Of a stretch of DNA of 64,000 bases, positions 32,750-40,773 are shown in pieces. The DNA comes from Natronoarchaeum rubrum (GTDB lineage Archaea; Halobacteriota; Halobacteria; Halobacteriales; Natronoarchaeaceae). The stretch is from NCBI RefSeq assembly GCF_024494695.1, contig NZ_JANHDP010000008.1, positions 124,001 through 188,000 on the forward strand, given 5' to 3'. Position numbers and translations under genes: made by a program. The stretch's first letter is position 1, and the number at the start of each line of letters is the position of its first letter. The notes beneath the pieces are model-generated. The model was given only the letters and a program-made list of their open reading frames with translations. It searched no databases and had not been told where the DNA came from.

Positions 32750-33277
32750 TCACAGCAGTCGATACACGCCGCGACTTTTCGAGACGCGGCCGCGCCGGGC
32801 GAGCTTCTGGAGACTGTCGCGGACGTACTCCGCGGGAACGTCGCGCTCGCCGGCGTACGCGACTACGTCGTCCTCTGTCGGCTCTTCCAGAGTTCTGAGC
32901 CCGTCGAGTACGGTTTCCTTGCGGCTCTGGCCGCCGCCCGCGGATCGCTCCATCGCGCGGTCGGCCGCCTCGTCGACCGCGTCGGCGTCGATGCCCGATC
33001 CCTCCAGGTACTCCGTATCGTCGACGACCGCTTCGTCGACCTGCGATTCGAGCTCGGCAAAAGAGTCGACCTCGGCGAACGCCTCGCCGTGGTCCTGCCG
33101 GTTGGCGAGCATCGACGCCCGGACCTCGCGGGCGTGGTCCTCGTCGTCGGTTTCGACGAACTTCTTGAGCTTCTCGAACTGGTGGGTCTTGCCACAGCGC
33201 TGGCACTGGGCGGTCTGCTGGCGCCCCTCGACCAGCCAGAGCGCGCTGCAGTCGGTGCACCCGACGACCGCGTACAT
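32750..33277 (-). CDS. DUF5817-type protein: zinc ribbon plus winged helix
   Basis: 175 residues from the ATG giving MYAVVGCTDCSALW. N-terminal zinc ribbon: C-x-x-C at GCTDCSALWLVEG and CQRCGKTHQF (about residues 7-32). A helical acidic middle follows. The C-terminus (about 118-175) is a winged-helix: TVLDGLRTLEEPTEDDVVAYAGERDVPAEYVRDSLQKLARRGRVSKSRGVYRLL. This is the DUF5817 layout of haloarchaea. It is likely a DNA-binding regulator or a chromatin/replication accessory; no target known. Confidence 0.8.
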   Translation of the reverse strand: MYAVVGCTDCSALWLVEGRQQTAQCQRCGKTHQFEKLKKFVETDDEDHAREVRASMLANRQDHGEAFAEVDSFAELESQVDEAVVDDTEYLEGSGIDADAVDEAADRAMERSAGGGQSRKETVLDGLRTLEEPTEDDVVAYAGERDVPAEYVRDSLQKLARRGRVSKSRGVYRLL

Positions 33278-33410
33278 GCGTCGTCGTACCGGTCGGTCGC
33301 TAATAACGCCACCGCCGGCGAACGCGAGACGGAGATCGGCCGCGCCCCAGAACGCACGAGGCGACGCCGCCGCCCGAACGCTTAGGTGGGATACCCCGGT
33401 AGGGCCCGTC

Positions 33411-33752
33411 ATGGACGTTGTCTCTCCCGCGGACGAAGAGCCAACCGAGGCCGTCGAAGGCGTGCACCTGTCGCTGCTGGCCGGCGGCGATCGGATGAAC
33501 CTCCAGCGCTTCGAGATCGAACCGGGCGCGGTCGTTCCCGAGCACAGCCATCCCCACGAGCAGACGGGGCTGGTCGTCGAGGGGACGCTGACGTTTGTAC
33601 TGGCCGACGGCGCCGAGCGCGCGGTCGGTCCGGGCGACACGTACGCGCTCGCTGGCGGCGAGGCGCACGCCGCGGAAAACAGGGGCGACGAGCCGGTCGT
33701 CGGCGTCGACGTGTTCAGCCCGCCCCGGACGGACCCCGACTGGCAGGACTGA
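33411..33752 (+). CDS. Single-domain cupin
   Basis: 113 residues from the ATG giving MDVVSPADEEP; a longer upstream frame shadows the DUF5817 gene. The cupin metal motif is visible as VVPEHSHPHEQTGLVVEGTL (His, His, Glu) and the second motif in GDTYALAGGEAHAAENRGDEP (His). A small beta-barrel of this type usually binds a metal and a small ligand; no specific reaction can be assigned. It converges on the next minus-strand gene with a one-base gap. Confidence 0.85.
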   Translation: MDVVSPADEEPTEAVEGVHLSLLAGGDRMNLQRFEIEPGAVVPEHSHPHEQTGLVVEGTLTFVLADGAERAVGPGDTYALAGGEAHAAENRGDEPVVGVDVFSPPRTDPDWQD

Positions 33753-33753
33753 G

Positions 33754-34152
33754 CTACCGACCGTAGGCGTCCAGCAGGTCCCGCTCCTCGCGCATGAGCT
33801 CACGGACGCCGCGGGTCAAGATGCCCTCGCCCAGCGAGGTCGCGCGGTAGTACGAGTACAGCCCCTCGCTGTCCGGCGTCTTGCGCTTCCGGTTTTCCAC
33901 GAGGCCGACATCGACCAGTTCGTCGAGGTGGTAGTGCAACGTGTTGGACTCGACATCGAGCGCTTCACGCAGTTCCGCGGCGCTGTGGGGTCCGTCGTCG
34001 ACCAGCACGTCGAGCACGCGGAAACGGGTCTCGTTGCCCACGGCACGCTGCATCGCGAGGTACTGATCCAGCGACAGCATGCTCCGCTCGGGGAGAATCG
34101 ACGACTCCGGACGGTCGTCATCGCCGCGCGCTGGGGGTCCACTCTCTGCCAT
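33754..34152 (-). CDS. ArsR-like winged-helix regulator
   Basis: 132 residues from the ATG giving MAESGPPARGDD (a GTG three codons upstream is possible). A typical winged helix: LDQYLAMQRAVGNETRFRVLDVLVDDGPHSAAELREALDVESNTLHYHLDELVDVGLVENRKRKTPDSEGLYSYYRAT. No metal-binding Cys is visible. It is divergent from the DUF7509-like gene across 103 bases, so it probably controls itself and perhaps that neighbour. Confidence 0.88.
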   Translation of the reverse strand: MAESGPPARGDDDRPESSILPERSMLSLDQYLAMQRAVGNETRFRVLDVLVDDGPHSAAELREALDVESNTLHYHLDELVDVGLVENRKRKTPDSEGLYSYYRATSLGEGILTRGVRELMREERDLLDAYGR

Positions 34153-34224
34153 GCTACTCACGACAGTGTTCGTTCCCGGATCGCATAAGCGTTCCCTGAC
34201 TCAGCATCTACTGATTACATCAAC

Positions 34225-34233
34225 ATTTATAAG
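34225..34233 (+). promoter_or_regulatory. TATA box of the DUF7509-like gene
   Basis: ATTTATAAG is centred 27 nt before the ATG at 34256, the ideal leaderless spacing. The AT-rich flank (34210-34235) is the strongest promoter-like patch in this gap. Confidence 0.65.
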
Positions 34234-34255
34234 CTCGACGGGAGAGAGTCGCAGC

Positions 34256-34876
34256 ATGCGCGATCGGATCGTGTCGGAACTCGGCGACCTGCCGTACGGG
34301 AGATTTCTGGTCTACGTGATGGGACCCTACCAGGCGTTCGATCCCGACGTGCTCCGGGAGACGACCGACCCCGAGTCAGTGCCGGCATCGATAGACTTCG
34401 GAACGCTGGTCGACGCCGAACCGGAGATGGATCGTGACGAAGCGGCGCTCGATCTGCTGTTAGAGGTTCGCGACTCCTTGCGAACGGACGTCGGCGTGAA
34501 CGCGTTCCTCGCGATCGACATCGATGTCCCACTAGAGGAGATGGACGCCGCGACCCAGAGCGTGGCATTCTCGAAGGCCAGCAACGCGGTCGTGTACGTC
34601 GTTCCTCGCGTCGGTGACAATCTCGGCGTCGGAATCGAGGTCGGTTCCGTACTAGAAGCGCTGTTCACCGACGGTCCCGGCGACCACCGGGAGCGAGTGG
34701 TTTTCGCCCACGAGTCCGGCGTCCGCAGCGCCATGATCGCGGCGGTTCGAGACCGCTGGGACGCGCGGGTCGTCAGTTACGAGGATCGGGACGAACTCGT
34801 CGAGCGAGTACAGCTGTTCGTCCGCGACATCGCCCGCAAGGAACTTCGGGGCGACCTCGGCCGACTCGACGAGTGA
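34256..34876 (+). CDS. DUF7509-like protein with deoxyribosyltransferase/TIR-like pattern
   Basis: 206 residues. I recognise only a haloarchaeal family (DUF7509-like). The sequence alternates strands and helices: GRFLVYVMGPYQAFDP at the start, VNAFLAIDIDVPLEEMD, SKASNAVVYVVPRVGDNLGVGIEVGSVLEALF, then ERVVFAHESGVRSAMIAAVRDRW. The GPYQAFD opening and a G-x-x-x-E-x-G segment recall nucleoside 2-deoxyribosyltransferases and TIR-type domains, which cleave nucleosides or NAD. That resemblance is inference from pattern. It is divergent from an ArsR-like regulator and has a leaderless promoter. Confidence 0.7.
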   Translation: MRDRIVSELGDLPYGRFLVYVMGPYQAFDPDVLRETTDPESVPASIDFGTLVDAEPEMDRDEAALDLLLEVRDSLRTDVGVNAFLAIDIDVPLEEMDAATQSVAFSKASNAVVYVVPRVGDNLGVGIEVGSVLEALFTDGPGDHRERVVFAHESGVRSAMIAAVRDRWDARVVSYEDRDELVERVQLFVRDIARKELRGDLGRLDE

Positions 34877-34879
34877 CGG

Positions 34880-35329
34880 TTACGCATCCGTAGATAGCGA
34901 CCGCCGCATCTCGACGTGGGGGATGCCGGCCTCCTCGAACTCCTCGCCGCGAGCTTCGTAGCCCAGCCGCTCGTAGAAGCCCGCGGCGCGCGTCTGGGAG
35001 TGGAGTTTCAGTGTTTCGAGCTCCCGCGCGCGCGCCGCGGCGTGCACGGCGTCCATCAGGTCGCGCCCGACATCGTCGCCGCGGCGGGACGCCAGCACGG
35101 CGACGCGTTCGACCTTGCCGACGCCGCGAGTCGGGAAGCGGAGCCGCGCCGCTCCGATCGGCTCGTCGCCGTCGTACGCGACGAAGTGGACGGCATCGGC
35201 GTCCGGCTCGTCGTGCTCGTCGTACTCCAGTTCCTCGTCGACATCCTGTTCGTCGACGAAGACGGTCCGGCGCACCGCGAACGCGTCCTCGCGCGACGAC
35301 TCGTCGGCCGCGACGCGAACTTCGGTCAT
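34880..35329 (-). CDS. GNAT N-acetyltransferase (ElaA-like)
   Basis: 149 residues. RTVFVDEQDVDEELEYDEHDEPDADAVHFVAYDGDEPIGAARLRF, then VERVAVLASRRGDDVGRDLMDAVHAAARARELETLKLHSQTRAAGFYERLGYEARGEEFEEAGIPHVEM. The acetyl-CoA loop (R-R-G-D-D-V-G) and the FYERLGY helix are intact. The short N-terminus with FVDEQ is like ElaA/YjcF proteins. Substrate unknown. Confidence 0.88.
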   Translation of the reverse strand: MTEVRVAADESSREDAFAVRRTVFVDEQDVDEELEYDEHDEPDADAVHFVAYDGDEPIGAARLRFPTRGVGKVERVAVLASRRGDDVGRDLMDAVHAAARARELETLKLHSQTRAAGFYERLGYEARGEEFEEAGIPHVEMRRSLSTDA

Positions 35330-35447
35330 GAAGGTGACGTAGTGAGCGAAGCGGCGAGAACGTTACGACGACGCCCGACCGGGGGAGAGATCGTCGGCGC
35401 CGCGGCTACCGGGGCGACGGCAGAAAGAAAATCGCAGAGTGATCGTC

Positions 35448-35529
35448 CGAGAAGTTGTTTACGACAACTTCTCGATGTTCTGGCGGCGAAGCCGCCAGAG
35501 CCCGAGAAGCTCTCTACGAGAGTTTCTCG
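35448..35529. repeat. Three tandem hairpins after icd
   Basis: Hairpin 1 at 35448-35474 has 11-bp perfect arms. Hairpin 2 at 35480-35498 has 8-bp arms and a GAA loop. Hairpin 3 at 35503-35529 has 12-bp arms with one mismatch and contains the icd stop. An 11-bp direct repeat, 35469-35479 and 35524-35534, duplicates the end of icd. They are likely to end the icd transcript; the GAA-loop hairpin has the same build as the one at 16991. Confidence 0.7.
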
Positions 35530-36785
35530 ATGTTGCTGACGACTTCGTCGGCGTACTCGCTGGTCGAGAGCTTCTCGGCGTCCTCGAGGTTGCGCTCGAG
35601 GTCGTAGGTGACCTTGCCCGAGGAGATCGTCTCCTCGACGGCGTCCTTGACGAGCTGGGCGGCGTCCTCCCAGCCGATGTAGTCGAACATCAGGGCGCCG
35701 GAAAGCGTGATCGCGGAGGGGTTGGCCTGGTCCTGGCCGGCGCGCTTGGGCGCGGAGCCGTGGACCGGCTCGGCGAGACAGCGGGCGTCGCCGAAGTTGG
35801 CGCCCGGCGCGATGCCGAGGCCGCCGATCTGGGCGCCGGCGGCGTCGCTGAGGTAGTCGCCGTTGAGGTTCGGCATCGCCATGACGTCGAACTCGTCGGT
35901 GCGCAGTTGCATCCACTGGAGCATCGCGTCGGCGAGGCGTTCCTCGACCATCACGGCGCCCTCGGGGATGTCGATGTCCTCCTGGGTCTCCCACAGCGAG
36001 TCGGGGGCGGCGAAGACTTCCTCGTCGGGGTACTCCTCGTCGGCGACCTCCATGCCCCACTCGGAGAACTGCCCCTCGGTGAACTTCATGATGTTACCCT
36101 TGTGGACGAGCGTGACCTTGTCGCGGTCGTGCTCGAGGGCGTAGTCGATGGCCTCGCGGACGAGGCGCTTGGAACCCTTCTCGGTGATGGGCTTGATGCC
36201 GATGCCGACCGGGCCCTCGTGGATGGTCGAGTCGAAGCCCATGTCCTGCTCGACGAAGTCGCGAACCTGCTCGACCTCGTCGGTGCCGGCCTCCCACTCG
36301 ATGCCGGCGTAGACGTCTTCGGTGTTCTCTCGGAACGTCACCATGTCCATCTCCTCGGGCGACTTCATCGGCGACGGGACGCCGTCGAGGTAGTAGGTCG
36401 GGCGGACGTTCGCGTACAGGTCCAGCGTCTGGCGGAGCGCGACGTTGAGCGAGCGGAAGCCGGCGCCGACGGGCGTCGTCAGCGGGCCCTTGAGCGCGAC
36501 GCGGTGCTCGCGGATCGCCTCGACGGTCTCGTCGGGCAGGTTCTCGTCGTACTTCTCGCGAGCGGTCTCGCCGGCGTAGACGCGCATCCAGCTGATGTTG
36601 CGTCCTGTCGCTTCGGCGGCAGCGCTGAGAATCTGCTGGGCGGCGGGGCCGACGTCCTTGCCGATCCCGTCGCCGTGGATGACCGGAATGATCGGGTTCT
36701 CGGGGACGTCGAGTTCCTGTCCTTCGGCGTCCGAGGCGGTGATCTTCTCACCGTCGTCGGGGACTTCGACTCTGTCGTAGCTCAT
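35514..36785 (-). CDS. icd: Isocitrate dehydrogenase (NADP type)
   Basis: 423 residues, dimeric family. Oxidative decarboxylation of isocitrate in the TCA cycle. Visible: PVIHGDGIGKDVGPAA, RSLNVALRQTLDLYANVRP (substrate loop with the regulatory Ser equivalent), FRENTEDVYAGIEWEAG, KVTLVHKGNIMKFTEGQFSEWG (catalytic Lys), MPNLNGDYLSDAAGAQIGGLGIAPGANFGD (metal Asp) and VHGSAPKRAGQDQANPSA. Highly acidic as expected for a haloarchaeal enzyme. The gene is divergent from the asparaginase-family gene across 119 bases and is followed by strong hairpins. Confidence 0.95.
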   Translation of the reverse strand: MSYDRVEVPDDGEKITASDAEGQELDVPENPIIPVIHGDGIGKDVGPAAQQILSAAAEATGRNISWMRVYAGETAREKYDENLPDETVEAIREHRVALKGPLTTPVGAGFRSLNVALRQTLDLYANVRPTYYLDGVPSPMKSPEEMDMVTFRENTEDVYAGIEWEAGTDEVEQVRDFVEQDMGFDSTIHEGPVGIGIKPITEKGSKRLVREAIDYALEHDRDKVTLVHKGNIMKFTEGQFSEWGMEVADEEYPDEEVFAAPDSLWETQEDIDIPEGAVMVEERLADAMLQWMQLRTDEFDVMAMPNLNGDYLSDAAGAQIGGLGIAPGANFGDARCLAEPVHGSAPKRAGQDQANPSAITLSGALMFDYIGWEDAAQLVKDAVEETISSGKVTYDLERNLEDAEKLSTSEYADEVVSNIEKLS

Positions 36786-36904
36786 GGTCGTTTCTACGGT
36801 ATCCTGTCGGGGCTAAAAGGGCTGCCATTTGCCGCTGTCGTGCAAAACTTACTCGACCCCGAGTTGGCCGAGCTATCAAGGATGCGGCGCCGAGATGGAG
36901 ACGT

Positions 36905-37846
36905 ATGCAGGTGATCGTTCACGGTGGCGCGGGCGACCGACCCGATGAACCCGACGAGCGCCAGGAAGTCCTCGACAGCGCGGCCGACCGCGGAGCCGAG
37001 GCGTCGGCGCCGCTCGACGCCGTCGACGCCGCGGTGGGAGTGCTGGAACGCTCGCCGCGGTTCAACGCCGGCACCGGCGGGGCCCGCCAGAGCGACGGCG
37101 TGGTCCGGACCGACGCCGGCATCATGACGAGCGAGCGCGCAGTCGGCGCGGCGTGCTCGATGCCCGGCGTCGAGCGGGCGGTCAGCGTCGCGCGGATCGT
37201 CCTCGAAGAGACGCCCCACGTCCTGCTCAGCGGCGAGCACGCCGTCGCGCTCGCGGAGGACTACGGCGTCGAGACCGGGGTCGATCTTCTGACCGATCGA
37301 ACGAGAGAGCGCTGGGATCGCACGGCGCCCCCCGAGGGCCCGCCGAGCGAGCAACTCCCGTGGATCCACGACCACTTCGGCGCGACCGGGGAGGCGATGC
37401 CCGAAGGCGACGACGACCGGGATCGAGATGCAGACGGTGGGGACGCGCCGGACCGCGATCCCACGGACCACGACACCGTCGGCGCGGTGGCGACCGACGG
37501 CGAGCGGGTCGCCGCGGCGACGTCGACCGGCGGGCGCTGGTACGCGCTGGCGGGCCGAGTCGGCGACGTTCCCCAGGTCGGGAGCGGCTTCTTCGCGACG
37601 CCGTCGGGCGGCGCGAGCGCGACCGGCGCCGGCGAGGCCATCGCGACGAACGGATTGGCGCGCCGGGCCGTCGGGCTGCTCGACGACGGCGTCGACGCCG
37701 CCGGCGCCGCGGATCGCGCAATCGACGCGTTCGACGCGGAGACCGACGCCGAAGCGGGCGTGATCGTCGCTGACCGCGACGGCGGCCTCGGTAGCGCGTT
37801 CAACAGCGCGGCGATGCAGACCAGCGCCGCCCGCTCCGAGGAGTGA
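36905..37846 (+). CDS. Isoaspartyl peptidase / L-asparaginase family (Ntn hydrolase)
   Basis: 313 residues. Plant-type asparaginase fold: VIVHGGAGD start, LDAVDAAVGVLERSPRFNAGTGG, DAGIMTSERAVGAACSMPGVERAVSVAR. The autocleavage site is DPTDHDTVGAVATDGERVAAATSTGG, with Thr of DTVGAVA the predicted new N-terminal nucleophile, and RVGDVPQVGSGFFATP supplies the substrate loop. A Gly/Asp-rich disordered insert precedes the cleavage site. Removes isoaspartyl damage or hydrolyses asparagine; which one cannot be told. Confidence 0.92.
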   Translation: MQVIVHGGAGDRPDEPDERQEVLDSAADRGAEASAPLDAVDAAVGVLERSPRFNAGTGGARQSDGVVRTDAGIMTSERAVGAACSMPGVERAVSVARIVLEETPHVLLSGEHAVALAEDYGVETGVDLLTDRTRERWDRTAPPEGPPSEQLPWIHDHFGATGEAMPEGDDDRDRDADGGDAPDRDPTDHDTVGAVATDGERVAAATSTGGRWYALAGRVGDVPQVGSGFFATPSGGASATGAGEAIATNGLARRAVGLLDDGVDAAGAADRAIDAFDAETDAEAGVIVADRDGGLGSAFNSAAMQTSAARSEE

Positions 37847-37912
37847 GATCGGGGCCGTCGCTACCGGCGGCGCGGGTCGAAAAAAGTCGTATTCGAAGCG
37901 GGCGGTCGACGA

Positions 37913-39259
37913 TCAGGCTGCGCTCGCGGAGGCCGCCGGCGCCGCAACGAGGATCGGCCCCTCGCCGCTGGCCGGGGTCGCGACTAGCACCGCCTGCTCG
38001 TCGTCCGCGTCTTCGCCGTCGGTCGCGTCGTCGTCAGTCGCATCCTCGTCGTCCGCGGTCGCGTTCCCGTCGTCCGTGACGTTCTCGCCGTCAGTCTCGT
38101 CGTCCTCGTCCATCATCGTGTCGTCGTCCGTAGCGTTGTCCTCGTCCACCATCACGTCGTCATCGTCAGTCGCGTTCGCCTCGTCGTCGGATTCGTTGTC
38201 GTCGCCGAGGATCCCGTCCTCGTCCATCGATTCGTTGTCGTCGGTCGCGTCGTCGGCCATGCCGCCGAGCGAGACGCTATCGATCGACCAGCTGTGCGCA
38301 CTGGCGTTACCGACCGTGACGCTCTCGACGCTGAGCTGCTCGATCGTGACGTTCTGGACGCCGGACATCTGGCTGCCGCCGGCGTCGGTTTCGTTCTGCG
38401 ATACCGACTCGTTATCGCCGCCGAGGATTCCGTCGTCGGTGGCGTTGTCGTCGCCGGACTCGTCCTGCGTGCCGGCGGCGATCTGACCGTCCGTCTGCGT
38501 GTCGACGCCGATCTGCATCGACTGGGCCGACATGTGCTCGACGGTCATCTCGGTGACGTCGAACTGCTCGACGGTGAGCGAGTGGATCCGCATCTCGTCG
38601 CTCTCGTTCATTCCGGACTCGTTCATTTCGTCGGCGGCGTCGTCCCCGGACTCGTTGTCGCCGTCGAGGATGTCGCCGTCGTCGGATTCGTTGTCGTCGC
38701 CGAGGCTCCCGTCGTCACCGGTGTCGTTCTGCATCCCGGCGTCGTCCATCTGACCGCTGACGGTGAGCTGCTCGATCGCGAGCTGTTCGACGCTCATCTG
38801 CTCGATCGTCGTGTTCTCGACGGTCAGGCGCTGACCGTCGGACACGTTCGATTGATTCCCCACGTTCGAGTGATTCTCCATCTCGAACGCCATCGTCTCG
38901 CCTTCGAGATCCTCCATCGAGACGTCCTCGAGCGAGAGGCTCTCGAAGTGGACGCCCTCGAACAGCAGCGTCCCCTGGCCGTCGGACGCCGCGGCGTCGC
39001 TCGCCTCGTCGCCCAGCTGGACGTTCTGGACGTCCAGTTGTTCGATGGTCACGTCGTGCAGGGTGGCGTCCTGTAGTTCGACCGTACCGGCGCTGGCGTT
39101 CTGGACGGTCGCGTCTGTGCCGTCGTCGACCGTGTCTGTCCCGTCGTCTTGCTGGAATCCTGCGTCGCCCGCCGCGCCCGCGATCCCGGCGACCCCCACG
39201 CCGGTCGCGACGAGCACGACGACGAACACGACTCCAAGTTTGTGCAATGTAGCTCTCAT
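37913..39259 (-). CDS. Secreted acidic pentad-repeat protein with many N-glycosylation sequons
   Basis: 448 residues from the ATG giving MRATLHKLG; the signal peptide runs to about residue 30 (VVFVVVLVATGVGVAGIAGAAG), Sec-type. The rest alternates three kinds of segment: pentad repeats with a hydrophobic residue every five positions (VTIEQLDVQNVQLGD, FESLSLEDVSMEDLE, TTIEQMSVEQLAIEQLTV, LTVEQFDVTEMTVEHMS, VTIEQLSVESVTV), a pattern that could build a small beta-helix; acidic linkers with about twenty N-x-S/T sequons; and a final hydrophobic stretch VLVATPASGEGPILVAAPA that could anchor it. No known family recognised. Likely on the cell surface and heavily glycosylated. Confidence 0.8.
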   Translation of the reverse strand: MRATLHKLGVVFVVVLVATGVGVAGIAGAAGDAGFQQDDGTDTVDDGTDATVQNASAGTVELQDATLHDVTIEQLDVQNVQLGDEASDAAASDGQGTLLFEGVHFESLSLEDVSMEDLEGETMAFEMENHSNVGNQSNVSDGQRLTVENTTIEQMSVEQLAIEQLTVSGQMDDAGMQNDTGDDGSLGDDNESDDGDILDGDNESGDDAADEMNESGMNESDEMRIHSLTVEQFDVTEMTVEHMSAQSMQIGVDTQTDGQIAAGTQDESGDDNATDDGILGGDNESVSQNETDAGGSQMSGVQNVTIEQLSVESVTVGNASAHSWSIDSVSLGGMADDATDDNESMDEDGILGDDNESDDEANATDDDDVMVDEDNATDDDTMMDEDDETDGENVTDDGNATADDEDATDDDATDGEDADDEQAVLVATPASGEGPILVAAPAASASAA

Positions 39260-39691
39260 GCTGGCGCCACCGATATGTCCGTCCGTCAAGGGGATAAACG
39301 GGTTCGACCGTTTAGCAATTTTAGGACATCTAGAGGACCCACAGAGAGATCTGCGTCGTTTAGATGAAATTTCACATGGAGACGAAACGTTCGTGAACGG
39401 CCTAACGTCGGCTTTCCTGCCGGCAAGTGCCGGCCCCATTGGGTAGTTCCGCGACGCCGACGCGGAAACGACGGCGCCCCATCGAGGACACCTACAAGCG
39501 AACGAACCGGTTCCGTTCGCTACAGTTACTCGGAGATCCGATCGGCGAATCGCGTTCCGGCGTCCCGACGCCGAAAGTAATCCGGGCGAACTTCCCGGCG
39601 CCGCCGGAGGGCCAGCCTTACCCGGCCCGGCCGGAAATACGACGATCGTCGAGACGAAATTTTAATATCGTCGAACCCAATCGTTCGCCCG
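39260..39691. other. 432-base intergenic region
   Basis: Contains the promoter of the secreted repeat protein on its left (AT-rich 39300-39330 read on the minus strand) and the promoter of the zinc microprotein on its right (TTTTAATA at 39660-39667). The middle (39420-39640) is GC-rich and has an open frame that runs into map but without a protein-like composition. I see no RNA or mobile element. Confidence 0.5.
39660..39667 (+). promoter_or_regulatory. TATA box of the 40-residue zinc microprotein
   Basis: TTTTAATA centred 28 nt before the ATG at 39692, the spacing of a leaderless transcript. This is the main reason to regard that short ORF as a gene. Confidence 0.6.
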
Positions 39692-39814
39692 ATGAGTGGG
39701 CACCGACGCGACGGTCGACGCCGCTGTCCGGCCTGCAGGAGCGCGCTGGTGAACGTGCAGGGACTCGCGGACTGCCCGGACTGTCGCTGGACGGACGCGA
39801 ACGGCGACGCGTAG
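39692..39814 (+). CDS. 40-residue zinc-finger microprotein
   Basis: ORF from ATG 39692 to TAG 39814. The peptide has two zinc knuckles: RRCPACRSALV and ADCPDCRWTDA (C-P-x-C and C-P-D-C, 13 residues apart), framed by Arg-rich and Asp-rich ends. This is the small CPxC zinc-ribbon type that haloarchaea encode in large numbers. It lies just upstream of map on the same strand, 59 bases away, and may be co-transcribed. Function unknown. Confidence 0.75.
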   Translation: MSGHRRDGRRRCPACRSALVNVQGLADCPDCRWTDANGDA

Positions 39815-39873
39815 CGGTTCGCGACCGGGGACACTGCGTAACGCCTTTGCCCGTTTCCGACCACGTCCACGGT

Positions 39874-40770
39874 ATGGCAGACAGCGACGTCGATCTGGAC
39901 GCCGAGCAGTACGAGAAACACCGGGAGGCCGGGGAGATCCTCGCGCAGGTGCGCGAGGAGGCCGCCGAGCGCGTCGAGGTCGGCGCGAGCCACCTGGAGA
40001 TCGCCGAGTACGCCGAGGACCGCATCCGCGAGCTCGGCGGCGAGCCGGCGTTCCCGGTCAACATCAGCATCGACGAGGAGGCCGCCCACGCGACGCCCGG
40101 CGCCGGCGACGAGACGACGTTCGGCGAGGAGATGATCAACCTCGACATCGGCGTCCACGTCGACGGCTGGCTCGCCGACACCGCAGTCACCGTCGACCTC
40201 TCGGGCAATCCCGAGCTGGCCGAGGCGCCCGCCGAAGCGCTCGACGCCGCTCTCGACATCATCGAGCCGGGCATCGAGACGGGCACGATCGGCGCCGAGA
40301 TCGAAGACGTGATCGAGGGGTACGGCTACAACCCCGTCGTGAACCTCACCGGCCACGGACTGGGCCACTGGGAACAGCACACCGAGCCGACGATTCCGAA
40401 CCGGTCGGTCTCGCAAGGGACCACGCTGGAGGTCGGCGACGTCGTCGCCATCGAGCCGTTCGCCACCGACGGCACGGGCAAGGTCAACGAGGGCAGCGAC
40501 GAGGAGATTTTTGCGCTCGAACGCGAGGGGTCGGTCCGAAACCGCCAGGCTCGACAGGCGCTCGAACAGATCACCGAGGAGTTCAAGACGCTCCCCTTCG
40601 CGACGCGCTGGCTGGACACGAGCCGAGCGAAGATGGCACTCCGCCGACTCAAGTCCGAGGACATCGTCCACGGGTATCCGGTGCTAAAGGAAGATGACGG
40701 CGCGCTCGTGAGTCAGAAGGAACATACGATCATCGTGACCGAAGACGGCTGCGAAGTGACGACGAAGTAA
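39874..40770 (+). CDS. map: Methionine aminopeptidase, type II
   Basis: 298 residues from the ATG giving MADSDVDLDAEQYEKHREAG. It removes the initiator Met from new proteins. Metal ligands are all present: Asp pair in NLDIGVHVDGWLADTAVTV, His in NLTGHGLGHWEQH, Glu in VAIEPFATDGTG and Glu in SQKEHTIIV. The helical type II insertion follows GSVRNRQARQALEQITEEF. Intact, in contrast to the M24-fold protein at 29.7 kb. A very secure call. Confidence 0.96.
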   Translation: MADSDVDLDAEQYEKHREAGEILAQVREEAAERVEVGASHLEIAEYAEDRIRELGGEPAFPVNISIDEEAAHATPGAGDETTFGEEMINLDIGVHVDGWLADTAVTVDLSGNPELAEAPAEALDAALDIIEPGIETGTIGAEIEDVIEGYGYNPVVNLTGHGLGHWEQHTEPTIPNRSVSQGTTLEVGDVVAIEPFATDGTGKVNEGSDEEIFALEREGSVRNRQARQALEQITEEFKTLPFATRWLDTSRAKMALRRLKSEDIVHGYPVLKEDDGALVSQKEHTIIVTEDGCEVTTK

Positions 40771-40773
40771 CGC

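Noticed and set aside
38076..39076. Ser-rich and Val-rich plus-strand frames opposite the secreted repeat protein
   Set aside because: They mirror the DNE-rich repeats of the minus-strand gene, which has a signal peptide and a clear repeat pattern.
39427..39873. N-terminal extension of methionine aminopeptidase
   Set aside because: The in-frame upstream segment is Arg/Pro-rich and contains the promoter and the zinc microprotein in another frame; family alignment supports the ATG at 39874.
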